A program made the position numbers and the translations under genes. The notes under the pieces were generated by a model that searched no databases, had not been told where the DNA came from, and saw only the letters and a list, made by a program, of their open reading frames with translations. From positions 1 to 5,744 of the forward strand of contig JAAZVJ010000075.1 of the NCBI GenBank assembly GCA_018623675.1: 5,744 bases of DNA, read 5' to 3'. The DNA is from Synechococcus sp. HW_metabat.54 (GTDB lineage Bacteria > Cyanobacteriota > Cyanobacteriia > PCC-6307 > Cyanobiaceae). Shown one piece after another: positions 1 through 5,678 of this stretch. Positions within the stretch are counted from its first letter, which is position 1, and each line of letters opens with the position of its first letter.

Positions 1-672
1 CCGATCGGGATCTAGGGATCGGGATTGCTCGGAGTACCAGGGGCGGTGCACCCGTTCTTGGTGGGAGACGTAAAGCGTGAGGGAGCGGGAGGTGGGAACG
101 CCGAGAGCGTGCATGAACTCCTGCGCCAAAAACTCGCGCACGCTGGAGCGCAGCACCGCTCGGCCATCAGCGCCCCGGCAGTAGGGCGTCGGCCCCCCAC
201 CCTTCAGTTGCATCTCCCAACGCTTGCCCTTGAACACGCCCTCGAACACCGAAAGTGCCCGCCCGTCGCCATAGCCGTTGCCGGTCCCGAAGGGACACTG
301 CTGGATGTACTCCGTGCCGTAGATCGAGAGGGCGTAGCCGGTGGCCCAGCCGTAGGGCCTCAAGGGCCCAGTGGCCACGCTGCTATCACCGGAGAACCAA
401 CGGCGAAAGCCGTTGTCGTGCACGAGGGCATCGCTCAAGCCCAAGTCGTTAAACAGTGCCTGGCTGTGGGCCACGTAGTCGGGGGCGGGCAGCGGCTTGG
501 GCGTCACCGGTACGTAATGCCCCGACAGCACCTCGCGGGCACGGTGGTCATCGCCATTGGTTGTGGCCTGAGGGTCCACCGTGAGCTGGTGGAGGAGGGA
601 GTAATCGACGTGCGCCGCGAAGTCGGCAAAGGTGTTGATGACCGTGTCCGAGGTGGGGGCGCTGGCAGGCAT
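1..672 (-). CDS. selO: SelO/YdiU family protein adenylyltransferase, N-terminal part (runs off left edge)
   Basis: The minus strand is open without a stop from an ATG at 672 to the window edge, giving 224 residues. The protein has an opening typical of SelO (residues 14-26, with [13 protein letters not shown]) and the 'SGHYVPVTP' stretch at 50-58. The nucleotide-binding region follows: GYGDGRA at 133-139, [17 protein letters not shown] at 155-171, and the arginine-rich [15 protein letters not shown] at 171-185. SelO proteins have a pseudokinase fold that transfers AMP from ATP to Ser/Thr/Tyr of target proteins and is linked to redox homeostasis. The catalytic metal-binding residues lie further downstream, outside the window, so activity cannot be judged. 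The segment before GDGRA reads [13 protein letters not shown] (122-134) rather than the AGHQFG-type sequence of E. coli YdiU. An in-frame stop at 706-708 limits the start; ATG 672 is the first good candidate, though no clear Shine-Dalgarno precedes it. It is transcribed divergently from the aminotransferase gene. Confidence 0.9.
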   Translation of the reverse strand, partial: MPASAPTSDTVINTFADFAAHVDYSLLHQLTVDPQATTNGDDHRAREVLSGHYVPVTPKPLPAPDYVAHSQALFNDLGLSDALVHDNGFRRWFSGDSSVATGPLRPYGWATGYALSIYGTEYIQQCPFGTGNGYGDGRALSVFEGVFKGKRWEMQLKGGGPTPYCRGADGRAVLRSSVREFLAQEFMHALGVPTSRSLTLYVSHQERVHRPWYSEQSRSLDPDR

Positions 673-825
673 GGGGCTCAGACGGAGTGCGCGGGCAGAG
701 CTCCATCATCGAGGCCCTGGTCTCCAGATGCGCTGATCTGCGTTCAAAGGCTGGGTGGCGTCGTGAAGCACGGCAAGCTGGTGAACGCATGCACCCGCTT
801 CAGACTGGAGGGGGCCTCCAAGCCG
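673..825. promoter_or_regulatory. Divergent intergenic spacer between selO and the aminotransferase gene
   Basis: These 153 bases separate two divergent starts, so promoters for both genes are expected here or just inside the genes. I see no convincing -10/-35 pair on either strand, no tRNA and no riboswitch. The only clear structure is a short inverted repeat at 806-820 next to the aminotransferase start, listed separately. The role is inferred from gene orientation. Confidence 0.45.
806..820 (+). promoter_or_regulatory. Inverted repeat covering the GGAGG ribosome binding site of the aminotransferase gene
   Basis: TGGAGG and CCTCCA flank a three-base GGG loop, giving a perfect 6-bp stem. 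The left arm contains GGAGG (807-811), the best Shine-Dalgarno match before ATG 826, though its spacing of 14 bases is long. If the RNA folds, the site is buried. Whether this matters in the cell is inference; short GC-rich stems also arise by chance in DNA of this composition. Confidence 0.4.
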
Positions 826-1989
826 ATGGCAATGACTGACCCTGCCGCGACTGCGTTCACAGCGACTTCAGCTGGGGGAATCCCGCCTGCACGTGCTGAT
901 GTGGAGCGCTTGAAGGCGTACAGCGCCCCGTTGGAAGGACGGCGGGGGATGCTGCGGCTCGATTTCAATGAGAACACCGTTGGGCCCAGCCCGAAGGTGG
1001 CGGAGGCGTTGCGGGCCATGCCCGCGGATCAGTTGGCCGTCTATCCCGAATACGACGGCTTGCGGGAAGCGGTGGTGGCCAACTTGGCCGCGGCTCCCGC
1101 TGGGCTTGCCCAACCCCTGAGTCCAGCCCATGTGGGGGTCTTCAACGGGGTGGATGCGGCGATTCATGCTGTGCTCCAGGCCTATGGCGGCTCCGGTGAC
1201 ACGCTGCTCACCACCAGTCCCACCTTTGGTTATTACGCCCCCTGCGCAGGCATGCAGGGCATGGTGATTGAGGCGGTGCCCCATCAGCTGCCGGGTTATC
1301 TGTTCCCATACGACGCGGTTTTGGAGGCGTTGGCGAAGGCCCCCCGCGTGTTGATGCTCTGCAATCCCAACAATCCCACCGGCACGCGGCTGGCGCCGGA
1401 TCGGGTCTTGGAGCTGGCTGCGGCTGCGCCCACCACGCTGGTGGTGGTGGATGAGCTCTATGAAGCCTTCACTGGAGACAGCGTGGTGCCCTTGGCTGAT
1501 TTTGCTGCGCTGCCCAATCTGCTGGTGCTGCGGTCGTTGGCCAAAACAGCCGGTTTGGCGGGATTGCGGATCGGTTTTGCGATCGGGCATCCGGACGTGG
1601 TGGATCGCGTGAGCCGGGTCACAGGCCCTTATGACGTCAACAGCATGGCGGTCACCGCGGCGTTTGCCGCCTTGGCTGATCAGCCCTACACCGACGCTTA
1701 TGTTGCCGAGGTGGCACGTGCACGTGACTGGCTCGTGTCAGAGATGACGCGTTCTAGTGTGCAGTTTCATGCTGATGGGGGCAACTATCTGCTGGTCTGG
1801 CCCTCTCAGGAGGTCGCCGTCGTGGACGATGCGCTGCGGGCTTCCGGCATCTTGGTGCGCTCGATGGCGGGGAAGCCTCAGATCGATGGTGCCTTGCGGG
1901 TGAGTGTGGGCACCACGGAGCAGATGCAGCAGTTCTGGGCGGCCTACCAACAGATCGAAGGGTTGGCGCCTGCTGCCTCAGTCCGATGA
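826..1989 (+). CDS. hisC: HisC-like class I/II PLP-dependent aminotransferase
   Basis: The 387-residue product is a fold-type I aminotransferase most like histidinol-phosphate aminotransferase (COG0079). Visible landmarks are LDFNEN at 45-50, NPNNPTG at 180-186, VVVDELYEAF at 206-215 (Asp209 for the PLP pyridine nitrogen), the PLP-binding Lys240 in SLAKTAGLAGLRIG, and Arg358 in LRVSVGT, the usual substrate-carboxylate arginine. The family moves an amino group between glutamate and a keto acid; in histidine synthesis the partner is imidazole-acetol phosphate. Substrate cannot be fixed from sequence, and cyanobacteria often carry more than one HisC-like gene, so an aromatic or aspartate-type substrate is possible. 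The frame stays open upstream to base 25, but that part is antisense to selO. ATG 826 follows GGAGG at 807-811; ATG 832 or a later start is possible because the conserved core begins only around residue 22 (ARADVERLKAYSAPLEGR). The stop overlaps the asparaginase start. Confidence 0.85.
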   Translation: MAMTDPAATAFTATSAGGIPPARADVERLKAYSAPLEGRRGMLRLDFNENTVGPSPKVAEALRAMPADQLAVYPEYDGLREAVVANLAAAPAGLAQPLSPAHVGVFNGVDAAIHAVLQAYGGSGDTLLTTSPTFGYYAPCAGMQGMVIEAVPHQLPGYLFPYDAVLEALAKAPRVLMLCNPNNPTGTRLAPDRVLELAAAAPTTLVVVDELYEAFTGDSVVPLADFAALPNLLVLRSLAKTAGLAGLRIGFAIGHPDVVDRVSRVTGPYDVNSMAVTAAFAALADQPYTDAYVAEVARARDWLVSEMTRSSVQFHADGGNYLLVWPSQEVAVVDDALRASGILVRSMAGKPQIDGALRVSVGTTEQMQQFWAAYQQIEGLAPAASVR

Positions 1990-3020
1990 CGGACGTCTCG
2001 ACGGTCGCCTCAATGGCAGCCTCATTGCCGCGCCTGTTGTTGCTGACCACGGGTGGCACCATTGCTGGCCGCGGGGAGGCGAGCACCAAGGTCAACACCT
2101 ATTGCGCCGGCGCCCTCAGTGGTGATGCGCTCTTGGCAGCAGTGCCGGAGCTCGCTCAACTGGCTTGCATTGAAGAGAACGCCATCGCCAGCGTCGATAG
2201 CGCTGACCTGCAATTGGCCCATTGGACAGCGCTGGTGCAGCGCATCCGTACCGCGTTTGCTGACGATCCTGCTTTGACCGGTGTCGTGATTACCCATGGC
2301 ACCAACACCCTCGAGGAAACGGCCTGGTTGCTGCAGCTGCTGATCGATGATCCCCGGCCCGTGGTGTTGGTGGGTGCCATGCGTCCGGCGACGGCCCTCA
2401 GTGCCGATGGCCCGCTGAATCTCTACCAAGCGGTGCAGGTGGCGGTTAATCCTCAGGCCCGTGAGCGCGGTGTTCTGGCGGTGCTTGATGGTGAGGTCCA
2501 TGCGGCCCGAGCTGTCACCAAAAGGGCGACCCAGGGGGTGGGCGCTTTCCGCAGTGTCGGTCAGGGCCCGTTGGGTTGGGTGGATGATGCCGGCGTGCAC
2601 TGGTCCGCGGTGCCTAGGCGGCGCTGGACCCCCTTCGCACACTTGGCGTTGCCATCGGTGTGGCCCCAGGTGGCCATCCTGCATGGATGTGTTGAGCCCC
2701 CTGCGGCGTTTTTGCCTGCGCTGCTCAGCTCGGGCGTTTGCGGTTTGGTGTTCACCGGTACTGGGGCAGGCCAGTTGTCGGCGGTGGAGCGCGAGGCGCT
2801 TGCTCGGTGGGATGGCCCTTTGCCTTTGATGCTGCGGGCGAACCGTTGTGGATCCGGTCCGGTGCATCGCTGCGTCGACCATGCACATCTGGGGCTGCTG
2901 CCCGCCGGCACCCTCAGCCCTCAGAAGGCTCGGGTGTTGTTGCTACTCGCTCTGATTGCGAAGCTCTCGCGAGCCGAACTCGAGGCTGTGCTTCTCAAGC
3001 TCGGGTTGGCAGCCGTTTGA
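1986..3020 (+). CDS. ansA: L-asparaginase (type I/II asparaginase family)
   Basis: The 344-residue protein has the two threonine motifs of bacterial asparaginases, which hydrolyse L-asparagine to aspartate and ammonia. The first is LTTGGTIAGRG at 20-30, with Thr25 as the expected nucleophile. The second is THGTNTLEET at 103-112, with Thr106. Ser69 and Asp71 sit where the substrate-binding Ser/Asp pair lies, DGPLNLYQAVQVA at 141-153 is the family NGPxNL region, and Lys179 in AVTKR matches the catalytic lysine. The second motif has Asn107 where Asp is usual. No signal peptide is visible, so a cytoplasmic enzyme is likely. The smaller C-terminal domain (about 215-344) ends with the usual SPQKARVLLLLAL helix. 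The ATG shares bases with the aminotransferase stop (ATGA), with no Shine-Dalgarno of its own, so translation is probably coupled. The pair may handle asparagine/aspartate nitrogen together; this is inference. Confidence 0.88.
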   Translation: MTDVSTVASMAASLPRLLLLTTGGTIAGRGEASTKVNTYCAGALSGDALLAAVPELAQLACIEENAIASVDSADLQLAHWTALVQRIRTAFADDPALTGVVITHGTNTLEETAWLLQLLIDDPRPVVLVGAMRPATALSADGPLNLYQAVQVAVNPQARERGVLAVLDGEVHAARAVTKRATQGVGAFRSVGQGPLGWVDDAGVHWSAVPRRRWTPFAHLALPSVWPQVAILHGCVEPPAAFLPALLSSGVCGLVFTGTGAGQLSAVEREALARWDGPLPLMLRANRCGSGPVHRCVDHAHLGLLPAGTLSPQKARVLLLLALIAKLSRAELEAVLLKLGLAAV

Positions 3021-3025
3021 GCTGA

Positions 3026-3763
3026 TCAGCGCATCACGTTCACGACCGTGGTGTCGCCGAGGGAGGCAGGCAGGTTGAGGGTGGTGCCGACCCGTTGCAC
3101 GCTGGTGCTGCCCAGGGCATCGAGGAAGGGCTGGATGTCGCCTTGGTCGCAGCCGGCCGGGGCAGTGCCGCTGACGTATTGCACGGGAATCACACGACGC
3201 GGGTTAAGGGCTTGTATCACCTCAGCGGCCTCCTTGCCGTCGTAGACCTTGCCGCCGCCACCGACGCCGATGATCAGCACGTCGGGTCGGCCCAGCAGCA
3301 CTTTGTCTTCCCCGCTGAGCTTGGCGGCGGTGCCGCCGAGGTGGGCAAAGCTCAGGCCGCCTTGCTGCCAACGCCAAAGGGTGGCTTGACCGAAGCGACG
3401 TCCACCGATGCGGTCATGGGGTGCACCAAAACCCTCCAGTTTCAAGCTGCCGACCCGATAGGAACCGGGTTTGACCAGATAGGTGCCTTTTGCTGTGCGG
3501 GCTCCCTCATCGGGCAATTCCGAGCTGGCCAGGATCACATTGGCGCTCACCCGAGGTTCTGGCAGCCCTGCAGCGCATCCCACCGCTTTGAAGGGATTGA
3601 GCAAGACGGATTGGCCGCCGCCCCGAATCATCAGCGCACTGTGGCCATAACTCGTGATTGAAACGCCACCGGTTTGCGCTGGGCTTGCGGGGCTCCATGC
3701 CAGTCCAGCGCTCAACAGCACCGCTGCGGTTCCAACGGCCGTGATCGGCTGGCGAGCGGGCAT
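3026..3763 (-). CDS. Extracytoplasmic metallo-beta-lactamase-fold protein (UlaG-like), degenerate metal motif
   Basis: The 245-residue protein starts with a signal-peptide-like segment: a short basic N-terminus, a hydrophobic core at about 8-23 and an Ala-rich cleavage region (ASPAQ, 26-30). Export to the periplasm or thylakoid lumen is therefore likely. The mature part looks like the UlaG/Lactamase_B_3 branch of the MBL fold: ITSYGHSALMIRGGG at 36-50, LLNPF at 54-58, GAPHDRIGGRRFG at 113-125, FAHLGG at 139-144, GRPDVLIIGVGGG at 158-170 and VIPVQY at 191-196. The strand that normally ends in HxHxDH instead reads VILASSELPDEG (76-87), so the first metal site is lost; His41, His116 and His141 remain. 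Two cysteines (63 and 205) could form a disulfide. I recall similar proteins being widespread in cyanobacteria, but no function is known to me. It is probably the last gene of the minus-strand operon, 26 bases after trpG, and ends 5 bases from the convergent asparaginase stop. Confidence 0.8.
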   Translation of the reverse strand: MPARQPITAVGTAAVLLSAGLAWSPASPAQTGGVSITSYGHSALMIRGGGQSVLLNPFKAVGCAAGLPEPRVSANVILASSELPDEGARTAKGTYLVKPGSYRVGSLKLEGFGAPHDRIGGRRFGQATLWRWQQGGLSFAHLGGTAAKLSGEDKVLLGRPDVLIIGVGGGGKVYDGKEAAEVIQALNPRRVIPVQYVSGTAPAGCDQGDIQPFLDALGSTSVQRVGTTLNLPASLGDTTVVNVMR

Positions 3764-3789
3764 GGCAGGGATCCGACTGGATCAGGAAA

Positions 3790-4389
3790 TTAGCAGCCTT
3801 GTTCCGCCTGACGCAGGAAGTTGGCCAGGAGCTGGTGGCCTGATTCGGTGAGCACGCTCTCGGGGTGGAACTGCACCCCTTGCAGATGGGGATAGTCGCG
3901 GTGGCGTAATCCCATCACCATGCCGTCTTCCAGCCAGGCCGTGACTTCCAGACAGGCGGGAAGGCTGTCGCGATCGGCGACAAGGCTGTGGTAACGCGTG
4001 GCGGTGAGCGGTTGGGGCAGGCCGGCGAACACGCCTGCACCGTTATGCAGCACAGGCGATGTTTTGCCATGCATCAGCTCTGGAGCGCGAATCACTGTGC
4101 CTCCATACACCTGGGCAAGAGCCTGATGGCCCAGGCAAACCCCCAAGGTGGGTGTGGTGGGAGACAGTTCGCGGAGCACATCGAGGCAGACCCCGGATTG
4201 ATCCGGATCGCCGGGGCCAGGTGACAGCAGGATGGCTGCCGGGTTGAGGCTGCGGATCTGATCGATCGACAGTGCGTCATTGCGCTCCACCCGCAGATCG
4301 GCCGCCACCGGGTGGTCATGGGCCAGCTCCCCCAGGTATTGCACCAGGTTGAAGGTGAAGCTGTCGTAGTTGTCGATGACCAGAAGCAT
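3790..4389 (-). CDS. trpG: Anthranilate/aminodeoxychorismate synthase glutamine amidotransferase subunit
   Basis: The 199-residue protein is a class I glutamine amidotransferase of the TrpG/PabA type and has the usual full length. It opens with MLLVIDNYDSFTFNLVQYLG, has LLSPGPGDP at 54-62, the nucleophile Cys85 in GVCLGHQ, the family-specific MHGKTS at 106-111, TRYHSL at 131-136, and His175/Glu177 in QFHPES completing the triad. It releases ammonia from glutamine and passes it to TrpE (anthranilate, tryptophan pathway) or PabB (p-aminobenzoate, folate pathway). No trpE or pabB is in the window, and one subunit may serve both partners, as known in other bacteria. The start is supported by an AGGGA ribosome binding site. 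It sits 8 bases after dgkA. Confidence 0.95.
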   Translation of the reverse strand: MLLVIDNYDSFTFNLVQYLGELAHDHPVAADLRVERNDALSIDQIRSLNPAAILLSPGPGDPDQSGVCLDVLRELSPTTPTLGVCLGHQALAQVYGGTVIRAPELMHGKTSPVLHNGAGVFAGLPQPLTATRYHSLVADRDSLPACLEVTAWLEDGMVMGLRHRDYPHLQGVQFHPESVLTESGHQLLANFLRQAEQGC

Positions 4390-4397
4390 GGCGCTGA

Positions 4398-4916
4398 TTA
4401 TCCCTGAAGACGCTCAAGCAGCGGGGGCAGCACCAGCAGCAGCGCAATCAGCATGGAGCTGATGGCGGCCACCAAAACGGCCGCTGCAGCGCAGTCTTTG
4501 GCGATGCGAGCCAGGGGGTGAAAGCGCCGACCGATGGCGAGATCCACCACCGCCTCGATGGCGGTATTCAGGAGTTCCAGCACCAGCACTGCCGCCACGG
4601 TGAGCACCAGCACGGCGAGCTGCAGTGCAGGCAATTGCAGCCATAACCCCAGGCTGAACACCACGGCACCAATCACCACATGGATGCGGAAATTGCGCTG
4701 GCTAACAAACCCGTATCCCAGGCCCTGGGCGGCATAGCGGAAGCTGGAGGGCAGATCTCCTGCAATCGTCCAGGCACCGCGATGGGAGGCATGTCTGGCC
4801 GTCCGGCGGGTCTGCGCTGAGGCAGGAGAACTCAAGTCCCCAGAGCGGGGCATAGACGGGTCAGAGGTTTGGAGTGACTGGGGGGGTTGCTGCGTCACTG
4901 CCGCGCTCTTCTTCAT
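4398..4916 (-). CDS. dgkA: Diacylglycerol kinase / undecaprenol kinase family membrane protein
   Basis: The 172-residue protein is a small integral-membrane DgkA-family kinase, which phosphorylates diacylglycerol or undecaprenol with ATP at the cytoplasmic membrane. The family signature ELLNTAIEAVVD is at 114-125, followed by HPLARIAKDCAAAAV at 133-147 (Lys140, Asp141). Three hydrophobic helices are visible at about 78-97, 99-120 and 143-166. The FRYAAQGLGYGF...NFRIH stretch (59-79) resembles the Gram-positive undecaprenol-kinase branch more than E. coli DgkA, so undecaprenol is a reasonable substrate guess. Residues 1-45 form a Ser/Pro/Gln-rich extension not expected in the core family. The start at 4916 has TAAGG six bases upstream and gives a 56-base overlap with ybeY. 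An alternative ATG at 4853 (Met22) lies 7 bases after the ybeY stop but has no good ribosome binding site. Confidence 0.9.
   Translation of the reverse strand: MKKSAAVTQQPPQSLQTSDPSMPRSGDLSSPASAQTRRTARHASHRGAWTIAGDLPSSFRYAAQGLGYGFVSQRNFRIHVVIGAVVFSLGLWLQLPALQLAVLVLTVAAVLVLELLNTAIEAVVDLAIGRRFHPLARIAKDCAAAAVLVAAISSMLIALLLVLPPLLERLQG
4401..4405 (-). promoter_or_regulatory. Ribosome binding site of trpG
   Basis: AGGGA on the minus strand lies 11 bases before the trpG ATG and inside the last codons of dgkA. It is a usable Shine-Dalgarno and supports the start at 4389. Confidence 0.5.
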
Positions 4917-5445
4917 TCAAGACCTTACCGCTGTGGTTCAGCAGCTGCTCTTGGCAGCGAACCATGGCCGCTAATTGGTGGTCGTCGGGATGATCCCAAC
5001 CCAGCAAATGCAGGAAGCCGTGGCTCACCAGCCAGCGCAGCTCCCAGTGCAGATCATGACCATGCTCTTCGGCTTGGCGGCGTGCTGTGGGGACCGACAC
5101 GATGATGTCGCCCAGTTCCACGCAGGGTTCGCCGATGAGCAGCGGTGCATCCTCGAGGGCCGCAAACGACAGCACATCCGTGGGTTGGGGTTTCTGGCGC
5201 CACTGGCCATTGAGCTCAGCGATCGTGTCGTCGTCGGTGAGTTGAAGCCCCAGGCTGATGCTTTCGGCATTGCGCACGCTGTCCGGACAGGCGGGTGGCG
5301 TTTGTTCGCGCAGGGCGGCAACCCAGTGCCCGAGTTCGGTGACCCAGTGATCGGGTGCCTGGAGGAGCCCCCGAACAGCAGCGTCATCGCTGGCCTGGAT
5401 CACCGGATCTGGTGCCGGATCAAAGGCGAGATCGATATCGATCAT
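4861..5445 (-). CDS. ybeY: Endoribonuclease YbeY (16S rRNA 3'-end maturation factor)
   Basis: The 194-residue protein carries the YbeY (UPF0054) zinc signature HGFLHLLGWDH at 142-152, with His142, His146 and His152 as the three metal ligands. The PTDVLSF motif at 88-94 and ELGDIIVSVP at 110-119 are also typical. YbeY is a single-strand-specific endoribonuclease acting in 16S rRNA 3'-end processing and ribosome quality control in the cytoplasm. The protein is longer than the roughly 155 residues of E. coli YbeY: residues 1-60 include an insertion-like variable stretch, and the tail after NEEERG (177-182) is a short low-complexity end that overlaps the dgkA start. The start ATG shares bases with the stop of the upstream DUF3285 gene (ATGA) and has no purine-rich site, which suggests coupled translation. 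Confidence 0.94.
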   Translation of the reverse strand: MIDIDLAFDPAPDPVIQASDDAAVRGLLQAPDHWVTELGHWVAALREQTPPACPDSVRNAESISLGLQLTDDDTIAELNGQWRQKPQPTDVLSFAALEDAPLLIGEPCVELGDIIVSVPTARRQAEEHGHDLHWELRWLVSHGFLHLLGWDHPDDHQLAAMVRCQEQLLNHSGKVLNEEERGSDAATPPVTPNL

Positions 5446-5675
5446 TGGGGAAGCGTGGGCCTGCCGAGCCAGGCCACAAGCACAATGAAGCCCAGGAATC
5501 CAGCGGCGGTTAGGCCGAAGTGCAACAGGCTCTTACTGCCTTTGCGCACCATGTTGCGCATCGCCTGTTTCACGAAACTCGGCGGTGGTGTTGCGGGGGC
5601 TGGCGTGGCTGTTGCCTGGCGATCGCTGGCTGCCTTGCTGCCCTGCGCTGGCTGGGTGTTGGAGGGATCCGTCAC
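5442..5675 (-). CDS. DUF3285 family small membrane protein (GTG start)
   Basis: This 77-residue protein has a Pro/Ala/Thr-rich N-terminus (1-30), then the conserved core PPPSFVKQAMRNMVRKGSKSL (30-50), a basic amphipathic stretch leading into one hydrophobic helix at about 50-70, and a short tail ending LGRPTLPQ. I recognise this as DUF3285, a cyanobacterial family of unknown function. With the basic stretch before the helix, the positive-inside rule predicts a cytoplasmic N-terminus. The start is GTG at 5675, supported by a GAGG ribosome binding site at 5684-5687 with 8-base spacing; the next in-frame Met (39) would cut into the conserved core. It begins 3 bases after the upstream gene's stop and overlaps ybeY by 4 bases, so it is firmly inside the operon. 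Confidence 0.85.
   Translation of the reverse strand: MTDPSNTQPAQGSKAASDRQATATPAPATPPPSFVKQAMRNMVRKGSKSLLHFGLTAAGFLGFIVLVAWLGRPTLPQ
5619..5626. repeat. HIP1 octamer GCGATCGC
   Basis: A single perfect highly iterated palindrome (HIP1), the octamer that is strongly overrepresented in many freshwater cyanobacteria. It lies inside the DUF3285 gene. Related one-mismatch forms occur elsewhere (for example GCGATCGG near 1578 and 3970), but only one perfect copy was spotted. One copy in 5.7 kb is not clear enrichment. Confidence 0.7.
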
Positions 5676-5678
5676 GCT

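Noticed and set aside
25..825. A plus-strand frame open upstream of the aminotransferase, which would give a 654-residue fusion protein.
   Set aside because: Bases 25-672 of this frame are antisense to clear SelO coding sequence, and the translated residues match no known domain. It is a GC-rich shadow, not an N-terminal extension.
868..1590. A 240-residue minus-strand open frame inside the aminotransferase gene.
   Set aside because: It has shadow composition, and the plus strand has all the PLP-enzyme motifs.
1715..1726. The 12-base palindrome CACGTGCACGTG.
   Set aside because: It encodes Ala-Arg-Ala-Arg-Asp codons inside the aminotransferase and is isolated; chance is enough in this composition.
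2022..2888. A 288-residue minus-strand open frame inside the asparaginase gene.
   Set aside because: It is rich in His, Arg and Gln with no domain pattern, as expected for the antisense of GC-rich coding DNA.
3021..3030. The palindrome GCTGATCAGC as a terminator.
   Set aside because: It has no loop and no following T-run, so it does not meet the pattern of an intrinsic terminator on either strand.
3095..3661. A 188-residue plus-strand open frame antisense to the MBL-fold gene.
   Set aside because: The minus-strand product has a signal peptide and MBL-like motifs with proper operon spacing; the plus-strand product has neither.
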